From positions 62,001 through 126,000 of the forward strand of contig JAUQQA010000002.1 of assembly GCA_030550095.1 (NCBI GenBank): a stretch of 64,000 bases of DNA, read 5' to 3'. The stretch comes from Chloroflexota bacterium (GTDB taxonomy: Bacteria; Chloroflexota; Anaerolineae; J036; Brachytrichaceae). The notes beneath the pieces were generated by a model. That model was not told where the DNA came from and searched no databases. It saw nothing but the letters and a program-made list of their open reading frames with translations. Below are positions 54,246-61,977 of this stretch, in pieces (position 1 is the first letter of the stretch; the number at the start of each line of letters is the position of its first letter). The position numbers and the translations under genes are program-made.

Positions 54246-55757
54246 ATGCGGCTCTCGGCTTTGTTCTCTTCGACGCTGCGCGAGACACCAGCAGGAGTGA
54301 CGCATGAAGGCTTGCGCCTCCTTGTGCGCGCGGGGTACGTGCGCTTGCTTGAAGGTGGGCAACGCGCTTACCTCCCCCTCGGTCAGCGCGCATTGAGCAA
54401 GCTCGCGCGCCTTTTAGAGTCGGCGGTGTGCTCAATAGGCGCTCAACCTGTTGCTGTGCCCGAAGTGCACGCCTTCGCACCGCTTGCGCGCAGCGTGGTT
54501 CGCTCGTATCGCCAGCTTCCACAGATCGCTTACGCGCTCGAGCTTGGTGGCGCTGCACCCCGATTCCACCTATGGACGCTCACGCGCACGGCAGAAGAAG
54601 ACGCACGCCTGCACGACTCCGTTCTTCAGGCGCTGCGCTCAGCGTTTGAGCAGGCAGGTCTCGTCGTGCAGCAAACCGAGCACGGCCTAGCCCGCTTCAA
54701 CGACGCAGGCGAAGCGCTGCTTGCGAAGTGCGACACCTGTGGCTATCTCGATTTCGCGGACTGGGCACAGTTTGCACGCACTGCTGTTTCAAGCGCTGAA
54801 GCAAGGCTGCCATTGGAGCGTGTTTACACGCCCGCTTGCAAAACGATTGAAAGCCTCGCGCAGTTTTTGGGTATCCCCACCGCTGCAACGGCAAAGGCGT
54901 TGTTCTTCGTCGCTGCTTTCGAGCGCAACGAGCGGCTTGTGTTCGCTGTTGTGCGTGGGGATCTGCGGGTGAGCGAGGCAAAGCTGCGCAGCGCACTTGG
55001 CGCGCACGCGTTGCGCCCAGCGAGCGAGCTGGAGATCCGCAGCATCGGCGCTGAGCCAGGGTTTGCCTCACCGGTCGGTCTGGTGCGTGATGGGCGCTGG
55101 CTGCTGGTGGTGGACCCCAGCATCGTCGAGACACCCAACCTTGTTGCTGGCGCAAACGCGCCAGACTATCACTTGCGCAACACGAACTACGGGCGAGATT
55201 ACACGGCTGATCTCGTCGCAGAGATTGCGATGGCTCCAGAAGGAAGTCAATGTGCAAGATGTGGCGCACCGTTGCGTTGGGTGCGTGGCGATGCACTCGT
55301 GCATGAGCAGCAGCACGTCTATGAGGGGACATATCTCGACCCTGCGGGGAATGAGCGCACGCCTCTGCTACGGCTCTATAGCGCTGCACTCGATGACCTG
55401 CTCTGCGCGCTTGCTCTCACGTATCGCGATGAATTTGGCTTAACGCTACCCACTTCTGTAGCGCCGTATCATGTTCACTTGGTCGTGTTGGGCAAGGACG
55501 AAGCAACCTATCGGCAAGCCGAAACGCTCTACACCCAGCTCCTGCACCAGAACATCGAGGCACTCTTTGACGATCGCAGCGAATCGCCGGGCGTCAAGTT
55601 CAACGACGCCGATCTCATCGGCGCACCAGTGCGGCTCACAGTGAGCGCGCGATCGTTGCAAGCAGGTGGCGTCGAAATGCGCTTCCGTGCCAAGAAGGAG
55701 ACGATGCTCGTGCCCTTGGAGGCTGTGGTCGAGCGCGTAAGCGCAGCGCTTGCCTAG
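54246..55757 (+). CDS. ProRS-like protein with class II catalytic motifs lost
   Basis: 503 residues, against about 570 for bacterial prolyl-tRNA synthetase. The start (MRLSALFSSTLRETPAG, LLVRAGYVRLLEGG, YLPLGQRAL) and RSYRQLPQIAY are clearly ProRS. The segment carrying GPTHEE is deleted; motif 2 (FRDEIRPRFG) is replaced by ALELGGAAPRFHLW; motif 3 (MGCYGIGVSR) by LLRLYSAALDDLL. The INS editing domain (about 195-330, with AKALFFVA and GFASPVGL) and anticodon-binding domain (about 405-503, with SESPGVKFNDADLIGAPVR) remain. It probably cannot activate proline; a true ProRS must be elsewhere. It may edit or bind tRNA-Pro. Confidence 0.75.
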   Translation: MRLSALFSSTLRETPAGVTHEGLRLLVRAGYVRLLEGGQRAYLPLGQRALSKLARLLESAVCSIGAQPVAVPEVHAFAPLARSVVRSYRQLPQIAYALELGGAAPRFHLWTLTRTAEEDARLHDSVLQALRSAFEQAGLVVQQTEHGLARFNDAGEALLAKCDTCGYLDFADWAQFARTAVSSAEARLPLERVYTPACKTIESLAQFLGIPTAATAKALFFVAAFERNERLVFAVVRGDLRVSEAKLRSALGAHALRPASELEIRSIGAEPGFASPVGLVRDGRWLLVVDPSIVETPNLVAGANAPDYHLRNTNYGRDYTADLVAEIAMAPEGSQCARCGAPLRWVRGDALVHEQQHVYEGTYLDPAGNERTPLLRLYSAALDDLLCALALTYRDEFGLTLPTSVAPYHVHLVVLGKDEATYRQAETLYTQLLHQNIEALFDDRSESPGVKFNDADLIGAPVRLTVSARSLQAGGVEMRFRAKKETMLVPLEAVVERVSAALA

Positions 55758-56332
55758 CGGGCTGGTTGCCCTGCCAGCACCAGTTGCTCCCCACAGGGCG
55801 AGGCGCGTTCGCACCAATCCAACACAACGTGAAGCTCGCCAATCACCTGAGCATTTGCCATGCGCGCTAGGTTATAGAGCGTAGGTTTCATGTTTTTGAC
55901 CTCGTGCAAAGCGCCACGATCGGCGAGCCAGGTGAAGGGCCAAATTGCAGGCAGCGCGTAGAGCGGCACACGCATAAGGTGTGCCACAAGCGTAGCGCGC
56001 TCATCTACAGGGGTCAGCTCAAAGCCCCACAATTGCCCAAAAGGCGGCTTCTTGAAGCCAGGACCAGAAAGCCAAATGAAGCGATAGGGGGGCTCGTAAA
56101 CCTGAATGTAGGAGCGTGTCGGGTACTGATACCAGCCGAAACACTGCCGTGATTGGAAGCAGGAACCAACGCCTATAGGAGGTGGCGTTACCCAGCGCGT
56201 CTCCATGACCTCGCCGCTGCCTGCCAGCTCTGGATGGCGCAGCGGATCACTGACGATCTCAAATAACAGTTCACACGGCGCTGTGATCAGCGCCGTGACT
56301 GTTGCACTAGGAAATTTGATCCAACGACCCAC
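55754..56332 (-). CDS. SRPBCC-family protein
   Basis: 192 residues from GTG 56332. The N-terminus (ATVTALITAPCELLFEIVSDPLRHPELAGSG) and the later VYEPPYRFIWLSGPGFKKPPFG with WGFELTPVDERATLVAHLM fit polyketide-cyclase/dehydrase-like SRPBCC proteins that bind hydrophobic ligands. A C-terminal stretch (LYALPAIWPFTWLADRGALH) resembles that of SRPBCC proteins acting in membrane or lipid contexts. TATAAA abuts the GTG on the minus strand. Ligand unknown. The stop is shared with the convergent ProRS-like gene (CTAG). Confidence 0.75.
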   Translation of the reverse strand: MGRWIKFPSATVTALITAPCELLFEIVSDPLRHPELAGSGEVMETRWVTPPPIGVGSCFQSRQCFGWYQYPTRSYIQVYEPPYRFIWLSGPGFKKPPFGQLWGFELTPVDERATLVAHLMRVPLYALPAIWPFTWLADRGALHEVKNMKPTLYNLARMANAQVIGELHVVLDWCERASPCGEQLVLAGQPAR

Positions 56333-56667
56333 TTTATAAGCTCTACCTACAAGAGAATTCGGATGATCAGCGTGTAGATCCGCGATATAGGATTGTCAGA
56401 CAAACTCCTATGTTCTGCAAGAGACTGAGAGGAAACTGAAGTGCAACCAGGGAAGGGATAAATTCAACGACGTTTCCTTTAAGGAAGAATTTTCTGTGCT
56501 ACAATGTTCCAAGCCAGGACAAGCTACGGCATCAGCTCTTAATTCTGCAGAGTTCAGACCGCGCTCCTGACCTCTTGCGACTATTCGCTGTCAAGCCCGC
56601 AGTTTGTGCATGGTGAAGCTGGAGCAGTGCGCCTTATTCGCGCTGCGATCTTTGGAAGGAATGTCTG
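56333..56667 (+). promoter_or_regulatory. Intergenic region with promoter and long 5' UTR of the RRM gene
   Basis: 335 bases, less GC-rich than its surroundings. TACAAT at 56500-56505 is the best -10; the transcript would carry a leader of about 155 bases ending in GGAAGGA before ATG 56668. Upstream (56333-56499) I see AT-rich sequence with TTTCCTTTAAGGAAGAA (56473-56489), a short inverted repeat (TTTCCTT/AAGGAA), and no gene. A long leader is typical of cold-responsive RNA-binding-protein genes. Confidence 0.45.
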
Positions 56668-56994
56668 ATGAACACCAAACTGTATGTGGGCAATCTGCCC
56701 TTTTCGACTTCTGAGGCTGAATTGCGCGTCCTCTTTCAGCGTGTTGGCAATGTGCGGACCGTAACGATCCCTCTCGATCGTGAGACACAACGGCCGCGCG
56801 GCTTTGCTTTTGTTGAGATGGAAACCCCGGATGAGGCGAGCGCTGCAATTCGCGCGTTCAATGGCCATCTCATGAACGGTCGTCCTCTCACAGTGAATGC
56901 AGCGCGCCCGATGGAGCCGCGCGGTAACAGTTTTGGTCGAGAGCGCAATCCTGCACGCAACGGCGGCCATCGCCGCAACTCTAATCGCTGGTGA
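56668..56994 (+). CDS. RRM-domain RNA-binding protein
   Basis: 108 residues. One RNA-recognition motif fills residues 3-82: RNP2 KLYVGNLPF and RNP1 RPRGFAFVEM, with the linker VTIPLDRETQ. The tail is basic and Gly/Asn/Arg-rich (GRERNPARNGGHRRNSNRW). It is the Rbp type found in cyanobacteria and other bacteria, which binds single-stranded RNA and is often cold-induced. The long leader supports post-transcriptional control. Its last 14 bases overlap the convergent substrate-binding gene. Confidence 0.93.
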   Translation: MNTKLYVGNLPFSTSEAELRVLFQRVGNVRTVTIPLDRETQRPRGFAFVEMETPDEASAAIRAFNGHLMNGRPLTVNAARPMEPRGNSFGRERNPARNGGHRRNSNRW

Positions 56995-57790
56995 TCGTTT
57001 CACGAAACCAACGCTTGGCAGTTTCTGCTAACACGCCTGCCTGATCCAAGTCATCGAGTGCGTGGTTGATCGCCTCGAGCAGGCGTGTCTCAGAGCGCGG
57101 GACAGCAATCACGTAAGGGATCGGGTTTGGTGAGAAGCAGTTAGCGCTTTCAGCGGGGCTGACAGGTGGACACCCTGCTGCAACAGCAAGTTCCGCAGGG
57201 AGGAGAGCAGCATCAGTCAGCCCCGTTTTGCTTGCAGCTAGTGCTTGCGCATGGCTCTCGAAAGGCACGCGGACAAGGCGGGGGATGCGACGCTCAAAGT
57301 GGCGCGCGAGACGATCCGCCTCGCTGCCACGAGCGACGGCAAGACGCCATCCGCGCAAGTCATCCACCGAGCGCAGGGGCGTGCGCGTCGTGTAGATGCG
57401 AAAGCCGGCGTCGAAGTAAGGGCGCGAGTACGCGAAATCAGCTGTGCGCAAAGGGTCGGGCGAAAGCATGGACATTGAGGCATCCACATAGCCCGCCGTG
57501 ATAGCATCGTAGAAACCGTCAAAGCCGACGGGGATCGCTTCAAGTTGAACGCCAAGCTTTGCCACGAGGTGACGTGCGATGTCTGCCTCAAAGCCCTCCC
57601 AGCCCTTGGCACCGAAGAAGGAAAATGGGCGCACACTTGGATCGATCCCAAGGCGCAGCACGCCGCGCGCCCGGAATGCCTGCCACCCCTGCTCAGCGAG
57701 CATCGCGGGTCTGATCACCGCCAAAGCGATCCAAAGCGCGACACCGATACCCAATGCTACAAAGCGCGTGCGCCGACGAAAGACGTTCAC
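56981..57790 (-). CDS. Membrane-anchored amino-acid-type substrate-binding protein
   Basis: 269 residues from GTG 57790, which overlaps the L,D-transpeptidase stop by 4 bases (GTGA). An N-terminal membrane anchor (FVALGIGVALWIALAVI) precedes an SBP_bac_3 domain: VLRLGIDPSVRPFSFFGAKGWEGFEADIARHLVAKLG, YVDASMSMLSPDPLRTADFAYSRPYFDAG and LRGWRLAVARGSEADRLA. Ligand probably an amino acid or related compound. No ABC permease or ATPase lies next to it, so it may instead serve a sensor or lone receptor. It closes the envelope gene run. Confidence 0.87.
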   Translation of the reverse strand: MNVFRRRTRFVALGIGVALWIALAVIRPAMLAEQGWQAFRARGVLRLGIDPSVRPFSFFGAKGWEGFEADIARHLVAKLGVQLEAIPVGFDGFYDAITAGYVDASMSMLSPDPLRTADFAYSRPYFDAGFRIYTTRTPLRSVDDLRGWRLAVARGSEADRLARHFERRIPRLVRVPFESHAQALAASKTGLTDAALLPAELAVAAGCPPVSPAESANCFSPNPIPYVIAVPRSETRLLEAINHALDDLDQAGVLAETAKRWFRETITSD

Positions 57791-58242
57791 TGGATGATCA
57801 CAGGCGTACCGAGCGGTGCCCATCGGTAGAGCCATGCGGCTTCACCGACGGGCAAATTAACGCAGCCATGGCTCATGGGTTGACCGAAGTTGTTGTGCCA
57901 ATACGTGCCATGAATGGCATAGCCTCCTGCGCGGAAAAACATCACGTAAGGCACATTGGGCAGATCGTAACCGGGTCCGCGCATCCGCACGCGCAGGTAC
58001 TTGCGATAGATGCGAAATCGTCCTCTTGGGGTGGGCGTGCGCGGTTTGCCTGTGGAGACGGCAGTTGAGCGCACCATGCGGTTGCCTTCCCAAGCAATGA
58101 GCCGTTGCTGCCGCAGAAGAACTTGTATCCACTTCTTGCCCTGCTGCTGAGAGGCAGCGCGTACTGGAGAGGCGCATAGGCTTGTGGCAGCGCCGAGCAC
58201 TAGCTTGAGAAACGCACGTCGGTTAATGGGAAAGCGATTCAT
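57787..58242 (-). CDS. L,D-transpeptidase (YkuD family)
   Basis: 151 residues. A twin-arginine-like signal (NRRAFLKLVLGAATSLCAS) is followed by a compact YkuD domain: WIQVLLRQQRLIAWEG, TPTPRGRFRIYRKY, YAIHGTYWH and catalytic SHGCVNL. It would form 3-3 cross-links in peptidoglycan or attach proteins to it. The start lies inside the amidase gene (20-base overlap), and the stop overlaps the substrate-binding gene, so the three are coupled. Confidence 0.93.
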   Translation of the reverse strand: MNRFPINRRAFLKLVLGAATSLCASPVRAASQQQGKKWIQVLLRQQRLIAWEGNRMVRSTAVSTGKPRTPTPRGRFRIYRKYLRVRMRGPGYDLPNVPYVMFFRAGGYAIHGTYWHNNFGQPMSHGCVNLPVGEAAWLYRWAPLGTPVIIQ

Positions 58243-59020
58243 TGCCCTGCAAGAAACACAGAATACCGTTGGCGATCCCTCTTGCCACTCGGTCTGCGTG
58301 GCGAGTCAGCACATCGCGGTCGAGATACATGAACCCTGTCTCGATGATCACCGCGGGGGTGTTTGGATCGATCTCGCGGAAGGTGTGGTAGTGGGTCATG
58401 TCGCGAGTGATGCTATTCGCATGGAAGCGCAACCCTGTTGCCTCGGCGTAGTGTTTCACAAGGCATTCGACAAGATGATCGTCGCGCCCAGGAGGTCGGT
58501 GAGCAGCCCGTGCTACTTTGAAGCCAGTGGCAAAGTCGTTGATGTAGGTGCAAGAGTCAGCGTGGATGCTAACCAGAGCTGCTGCTCTGTAGCCCTCTAA
58601 GCGGGGATCGAATTCGTCGAGGATGTCCACCAGAAACCCCTGCGCGCGCAGCAGCCCTGCAATGCGCTGGGCATGTGATGAATTGAGCTGAGCTTCGGTC
58701 AGCCCATCGGGGCATACAGCCCCGCTATCGCTACCTCGGTGCCCACTCACAAGCCCAATGCGTGGCGGTCGGGCCCCATCATCAGGGGCTTGTTCCGCTC
58801 CCGTTACGTCTTGAAGCAACAGCGAACGCCATCGCGCGCTACTTGCGCCGAGCAGGATAACTGCGAGGAGCACACCCGAAGCGAGAGCAACAAGCACTAT
58901 CCAGCGCGTCACAGAGGAGAGCACGCCAAGAAGGAGCAATGTGTGCGCTGGAGGCATGAAACGCCGCGCCTCGGGACGGTGCGGTTTGCTCGGCTTAGAG
59001 GAGATCTTGGTGTGTCTCAT
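58223..59020 (-). CDS. N-acetylmuramoyl-L-alanine amidase (Amidase_3)
   Basis: 265 residues from ATG 59020 (ATGA overlap with the GNAT stop). A membrane anchor (WIVLVALASGVLLAVILLGA) precedes the zinc amidase: GLVSGHRGSDSGAVCPDGLTE with the first His, ALVSIHADSC with another His, and AVIIETGFMYLD with the catalytic Glu. It cleaves the bond between MurNAc and the stem peptide. It starts a wall-remodelling pair with the L,D-transpeptidase. Confidence 0.9.
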   Translation of the reverse strand: MRHTKISSKPSKPHRPEARRFMPPAHTLLLLGVLSSVTRWIVLVALASGVLLAVILLGASSARWRSLLLQDVTGAEQAPDDGARPPRIGLVSGHRGSDSGAVCPDGLTEAQLNSSHAQRIAGLLRAQGFLVDILDEFDPRLEGYRAAALVSIHADSCTYINDFATGFKVARAAHRPPGRDDHLVECLVKHYAEATGLRFHANSITRDMTHYHTFREIDPNTPAVIIETGFMYLDRDVLTRHADRVARGIANGILCFLQGNESLSH

Positions 59021-59880
59021 GGCATAAGCGGCTTTTGCCAAACCCAAGCAGGCGTTCGCGTTGCCTTGAAGCCAAGTGCTGCATAGAGTTTGCGCGCGGC
59101 GTAATTGCCCTCCATTGTGTTGAGCGAGACGATGCGCACGCCTTGCCGCGCTAATTGCCACTGTGCCTCTAGGAGCAATGCCGTGCCGATGCCGCGACGG
59201 CGATACGCAGGGTCAACAGCTAAGCGGACGATGTGCACGCTCTCTGCATCATCGGATTGCTGAATGGCGCATAAGTAGCCCACCACTTCTGTTTCCACTT
59301 CCACTACCAGTGTGAGCCTCGAGCAAGCGAGCAGCCGCCGCAGATCAGCATTCCCCAGGCGCCAAGGCTCAGCAAAGGCGCGCGTATCGAGGCTGAGCAG
59401 CGAAGCAGTGTCGTCCGCTTGAAACTCGCGCACGCGCCAAGGAGTGAGCAATCGCTGAGGCGCAATCAGCGTCTTACGCAAGGTGATTAGTGTCTCGACA
59501 CGCGAAAATCCCAAAGTTTCAAGCAAGGCCCGCGAAGGCCATTCTGCAGGCAGAGAAAGGGTCCATAAACGATGCACGCCGCTTGCGCGCAGCGCTTCTT
59601 CCGCTTGGGTAAGGGCAAAGCGCAAGTGCTTGGTCTCAGATTTGCCATCTGCAATTGCCCACCAACGTATCCAACCACTCTCGTCATTCGCACACTCTGC
59701 CCCATCTTCAGGCGCACAACCTGTCGGTATCGCAATCACGGCAGCCGCTGAACTACGAAAACACCAACGGCTCTTCTCCCACTCTGCAGGCGCCCACCAA
59801 TACAGCCAATCCGCAACGCGTCGCTGATGCTCTAAGTGGAAGAGCGAAATCCTCTCTCGGAAAGCCTCTTGAACTGACAT
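59017..59880 (-). CDS. GNAT acetyltransferase with two GNAT-like halves
   Basis: 287 residues from ATG 59880, overlapping the RdgB stop by one base (TGATG). The C-terminal half is a standard GNAT domain: VREFQADDTASLLSLDTRAFAEPW, IVRLAVDPAYRRRGIGTALLLEAQWQL (acetyl-CoA loop) and NYAARKLYAALGF. The N-terminal half (ALTQAEEALRASGVHRLWTLSLPAEWPSRALLETLGF) looks like a degenerate second GNAT copy. The C-terminal half resembles RimI. Substrate unknown. Confidence 0.85.
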   Translation of the reverse strand: MSVQEAFRERISLFHLEHQRRVADWLYWWAPAEWEKSRWCFRSSAAAVIAIPTGCAPEDGAECANDESGWIRWWAIADGKSETKHLRFALTQAEEALRASGVHRLWTLSLPAEWPSRALLETLGFSRVETLITLRKTLIAPQRLLTPWRVREFQADDTASLLSLDTRAFAEPWRLGNADLRRLLACSRLTLVVEVETEVVGYLCAIQQSDDAESVHIVRLAVDPAYRRRGIGTALLLEAQWQLARQGVRIVSLNTMEGNYAARKLYAALGFKATRTPAWVWQKPLMP

Positions 59881-60494
59881 CAGCGTCCTGTTTGCGATCT
59901 TAGCCAAAGCAGTAAGGCTTGCATAGCAAGCCCGCGGTGGCTTAGCGCGTGTTTCTCTTCTGGGCGCATTTCCGCGAAGGTGCGCCGTTCACCATCGGGG
60001 ATAAAGACAGGATCAAAGCCGAAGCCCAAGAGTCCTCGCTTCTCCGTCGCAATGTATCCGCTACATGTGCCCTCAAACACGAAAATGTTCTCCTCTGGGC
60101 TCACAAGCACGAGCACGCATCGGAAGCGGGCTTTTCGCTGTGTTGGAGGAACTGCAGCTAGCGCTTCGAGCAGTGCTGCACATCCATCTCCGTTTGGTGC
60201 TTGCTGGTGATAACGAGCAGAGTGGATGCCTGGCTTGCCACCCAGCGCATCTACCTCAAGACCAGAATCATCGGCAAGCACCCAAATCCCACGCTGCAAC
60301 GCTTCTCGAAGTGCGAGTGCTTTCTGCAAGGCGTTGTCGCGATAAGTAAGCGCTGTCTCAGCAGCCTCGAACATCAGGCCGAGATCGCGAGGAAGATGCC
60401 AACGCAGAACTTCTTCTCCCCCAAACAAAGCAGCAATTTGCTGCACTTCTTTGATCTTGTGCGCGTTGTTTGTAGCGAGAGCGATCTCGATCAT
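59880..60494 (-). CDS. rdgB: Non-canonical purine NTP pyrophosphatase (RdgB/HAM1)
   Basis: 204 residues. Marks: IALATNNAHKIKEVQQI at the N-terminus (the family SxNxxK), LADDSGLEVDALGGKPGIHSARY, GFGFDPVFIPDG and KHALSHRGLAMQALL. It removes ITP, dITP and XTP from the nucleotide pool. It lies 6 bases after metF and just before the GNAT gene. Confidence 0.95.
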   Translation of the reverse strand: MIEIALATNNAHKIKEVQQIAALFGGEEVLRWHLPRDLGLMFEAAETALTYRDNALQKALALREALQRGIWVLADDSGLEVDALGGKPGIHSARYHQQAPNGDGCAALLEALAAVPPTQRKARFRCVLVLVSPEENIFVFEGTCSGYIATEKRGLLGFGFDPVFIPDGERRTFAEMRPEEKHALSHRGLAMQALLLWLRSQTGR

Positions 60495-60500
60495 TGGGCT

Positions 60501-61412
60501 TTAGGAATTGTTGAGCGGAGAGGACGCTGGTGCACCGTTAGCACGGCGCCACCCGACCACTTCGTAAATCTTCAGCGTCGGTTTAGAGCGATTCAAGGTG
60601 TAGAAGTGCACACCAGCCACGTTGTGCTCTAGTAGGTCGAATACCTGCTGAGTTGCCCAGTGGATGCCGATCGCCTCAACAGCACTGTCATCTTGTGCTT
60701 GAAGCACAGCACGCAGCAAGGGTGCAGGGATGCGTGAACCGAGCGCAAGCTCAGCCATGCGAATCATGCCTTGCTTCGAGGTGATCGGCATGATCCCAGC
60801 GATGATGGGCACACGTATTCCGACGATCTCGCAGCGCTCACAGAAGTCGTAGAAGTCGCGGTTGTCAAAGAAGAGCTGAGTGCAGATGTAGTCGGCGCCG
60901 CTGTCCACTTTGGCTTTGAGGTACTCCAGTTCCTTCAGGCGATTAGGCGTTTCCGGGTGCCCTTCGGGAAAACCAGCAACACCAATGCCGAAATGAGGAA
61001 AATGCTTTTTCACATAAGCAACGATCTCAGCTGCATACTTGAACCCCTCTGGATGTGGGGTGAAATTAGCAACGCCGCGTGGCGGATCCCCGCGCAGGAC
61101 CATGAGGTTTTGCACGCCTGCCTGGGCGTAATCCTCAAGCAGACGGTGGATCTCCGCGCGGCTTGCGCCGATCGCGGTGATATGCGCGACAACAGTGAGT
61201 TGCGTCTCGCGCTGGAGACGAATGACAAGATCGCGCGTCAACTCGCGCGTGCTTCCGCCTGCCCCGTAAGTTACGCTCACAAAAGAAGGCCTCAAAGGAA
61301 CGAGATCGCGAATGGTTTGGAAAAGCTGCTCTGCACCTTCGGGCGTCTTCGGAGGGAAGAACTCAAAACTGAAGTGAGGACCTGGCTGGCGTAAGACTTC
61401 TGCAATGTGCAT
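60501..61412 (-). CDS. metF: 5,10-methylenetetrahydrofolate reductase
   Basis: 303 residues from ATG 61412; a GTG at 61421 is possible. Marks: FSFEFFPPKTPEGAEQLF at the start, PSFVSVTYGAGGSTRE, NLMVLRGDPPRG, ADYICTQLFFDNRDFYDFCERC and IIAGIMPITS. It makes 5-methyl-THF for methionine synthesis. It leads a minus-strand run metF-rdgB-GNAT-amidase-transpeptidase-SBP, all close or overlapping. Confidence 0.96.
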   Translation of the reverse strand: MHIAEVLRQPGPHFSFEFFPPKTPEGAEQLFQTIRDLVPLRPSFVSVTYGAGGSTRELTRDLVIRLQRETQLTVVAHITAIGASRAEIHRLLEDYAQAGVQNLMVLRGDPPRGVANFTPHPEGFKYAAEIVAYVKKHFPHFGIGVAGFPEGHPETPNRLKELEYLKAKVDSGADYICTQLFFDNRDFYDFCERCEIVGIRVPIIAGIMPITSKQGMIRMAELALGSRIPAPLLRAVLQAQDDSAVEAIGIHWATQQVFDLLEHNVAGVHFYTLNRSKPTLKIYEVVGWRRANGAPASSPLNNS

Positions 61413-61445
61413 AGCTATCACATAAGTTTGGTTCGTGATTCTTAC

Positions 61446-61451
61446 TACAAT
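61446..61451 (+). promoter_or_regulatory. -10 hexamer of the 34-residue peptide / ridA unit (leaderless type)
   Basis: TACAAT ends 6 bases before ATG 61458 and is divergent from metF. Confidence 0.55.
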
Positions 61452-61457
61452 ACCAGC

Positions 61458-61562
61458 ATGCGCACGCGAGATCGGCGCATTGCGGCAATACTAGGTGTAG
61501 TGCTTGTAACAGCGATGCTGCTCAGCATGGTGGCTTCTGTCATCCTACCCGTTGCTCCTTAA
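61458..61562 (+). CDS. 34-residue single-span membrane peptide
   Basis: A short reading frame: [19 protein letters not shown] continues to [15 protein letters not shown] and a TAA stop. A basic N-terminus (four Arg) is followed by one hydrophobic helix, the usual layout of small membrane proteins. It has a leaderless-type promoter and lies 14 bases before ridA, so it is probably cotranscribed. I know no family for it; similar short Arg-rich one-span peptides are easily missed by gene finders. Confidence 0.6.
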   Translation: MRTRDRRIAAILGVVLVTAMLLSMVASVILPVAP

Positions 61563-61576
61563 CATTGGAGGCTGAG

Positions 61577-61963
61577 ATGAGCGACAAGCTTGTAATTCAA
61601 ACACCTAATGCTCCGAAGGCAATTGGTCCATATTCCCAAGCCATAGTGGTAGGTGGTTGGGTCTTCTGCTCTGGTCAGATCCCCATTGATCCTGCTACTG
61701 GTGAAGTGGTCGAAGGGGGGATTGAGGCGCAAACCCACCGCGTGCTTCAGAACCTCAAGGCTGTATTGGAAGCAGCTGGTTCGAGCTTGGAGAAAGTGGT
61801 GAAGACCACCGTGTTTTTGCAAGATATCGATGACTTTGCACTGATGAACAACGTGTACGCTTCATACTTCCCTCACGATCCTCCAGCACGTTCTACAGTT
61901 GAAGTAGCGCGTCTGCCCCGAGGGGTGCTTGTTGAGATTGAGTGCATTGCCTCCGTTGGGTAG
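61577..61963 (+). CDS. ridA: RidA-family enamine/imine deaminase
   Basis: 128 residues from ATG 61577, with TTGGAGG (61565-61571) 5 bases upstream. Marks: [93 protein letters not shown] with the conserved Arg and the terminal Glu. RidA removes reactive 2-aminoacrylate made by PLP enzymes such as threonine dehydratase. It lies between the small membrane peptide and the SH3 lipoprotein. Confidence 0.95.
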   Translation: MSDKLVIQTPNAPKAIGPYSQAIVVGGWVFCSGQIPIDPATGEVVEGGIEAQTHRVLQNLKAVLEAAGSSLEKVVKTTVFLQDIDDFALMNNVYASYFPHDPPARSTVEVARLPRGVLVEIECIASVG

Positions 61964-61977
61964 CCTCTCCCGTAACC

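Noticed and set aside
54246-55757. Calling this gene proS
   Set aside because: The start and end match ProRS, but the catalytic motifs 1-3 are deleted or replaced, so a functional synthetase label would mislead.
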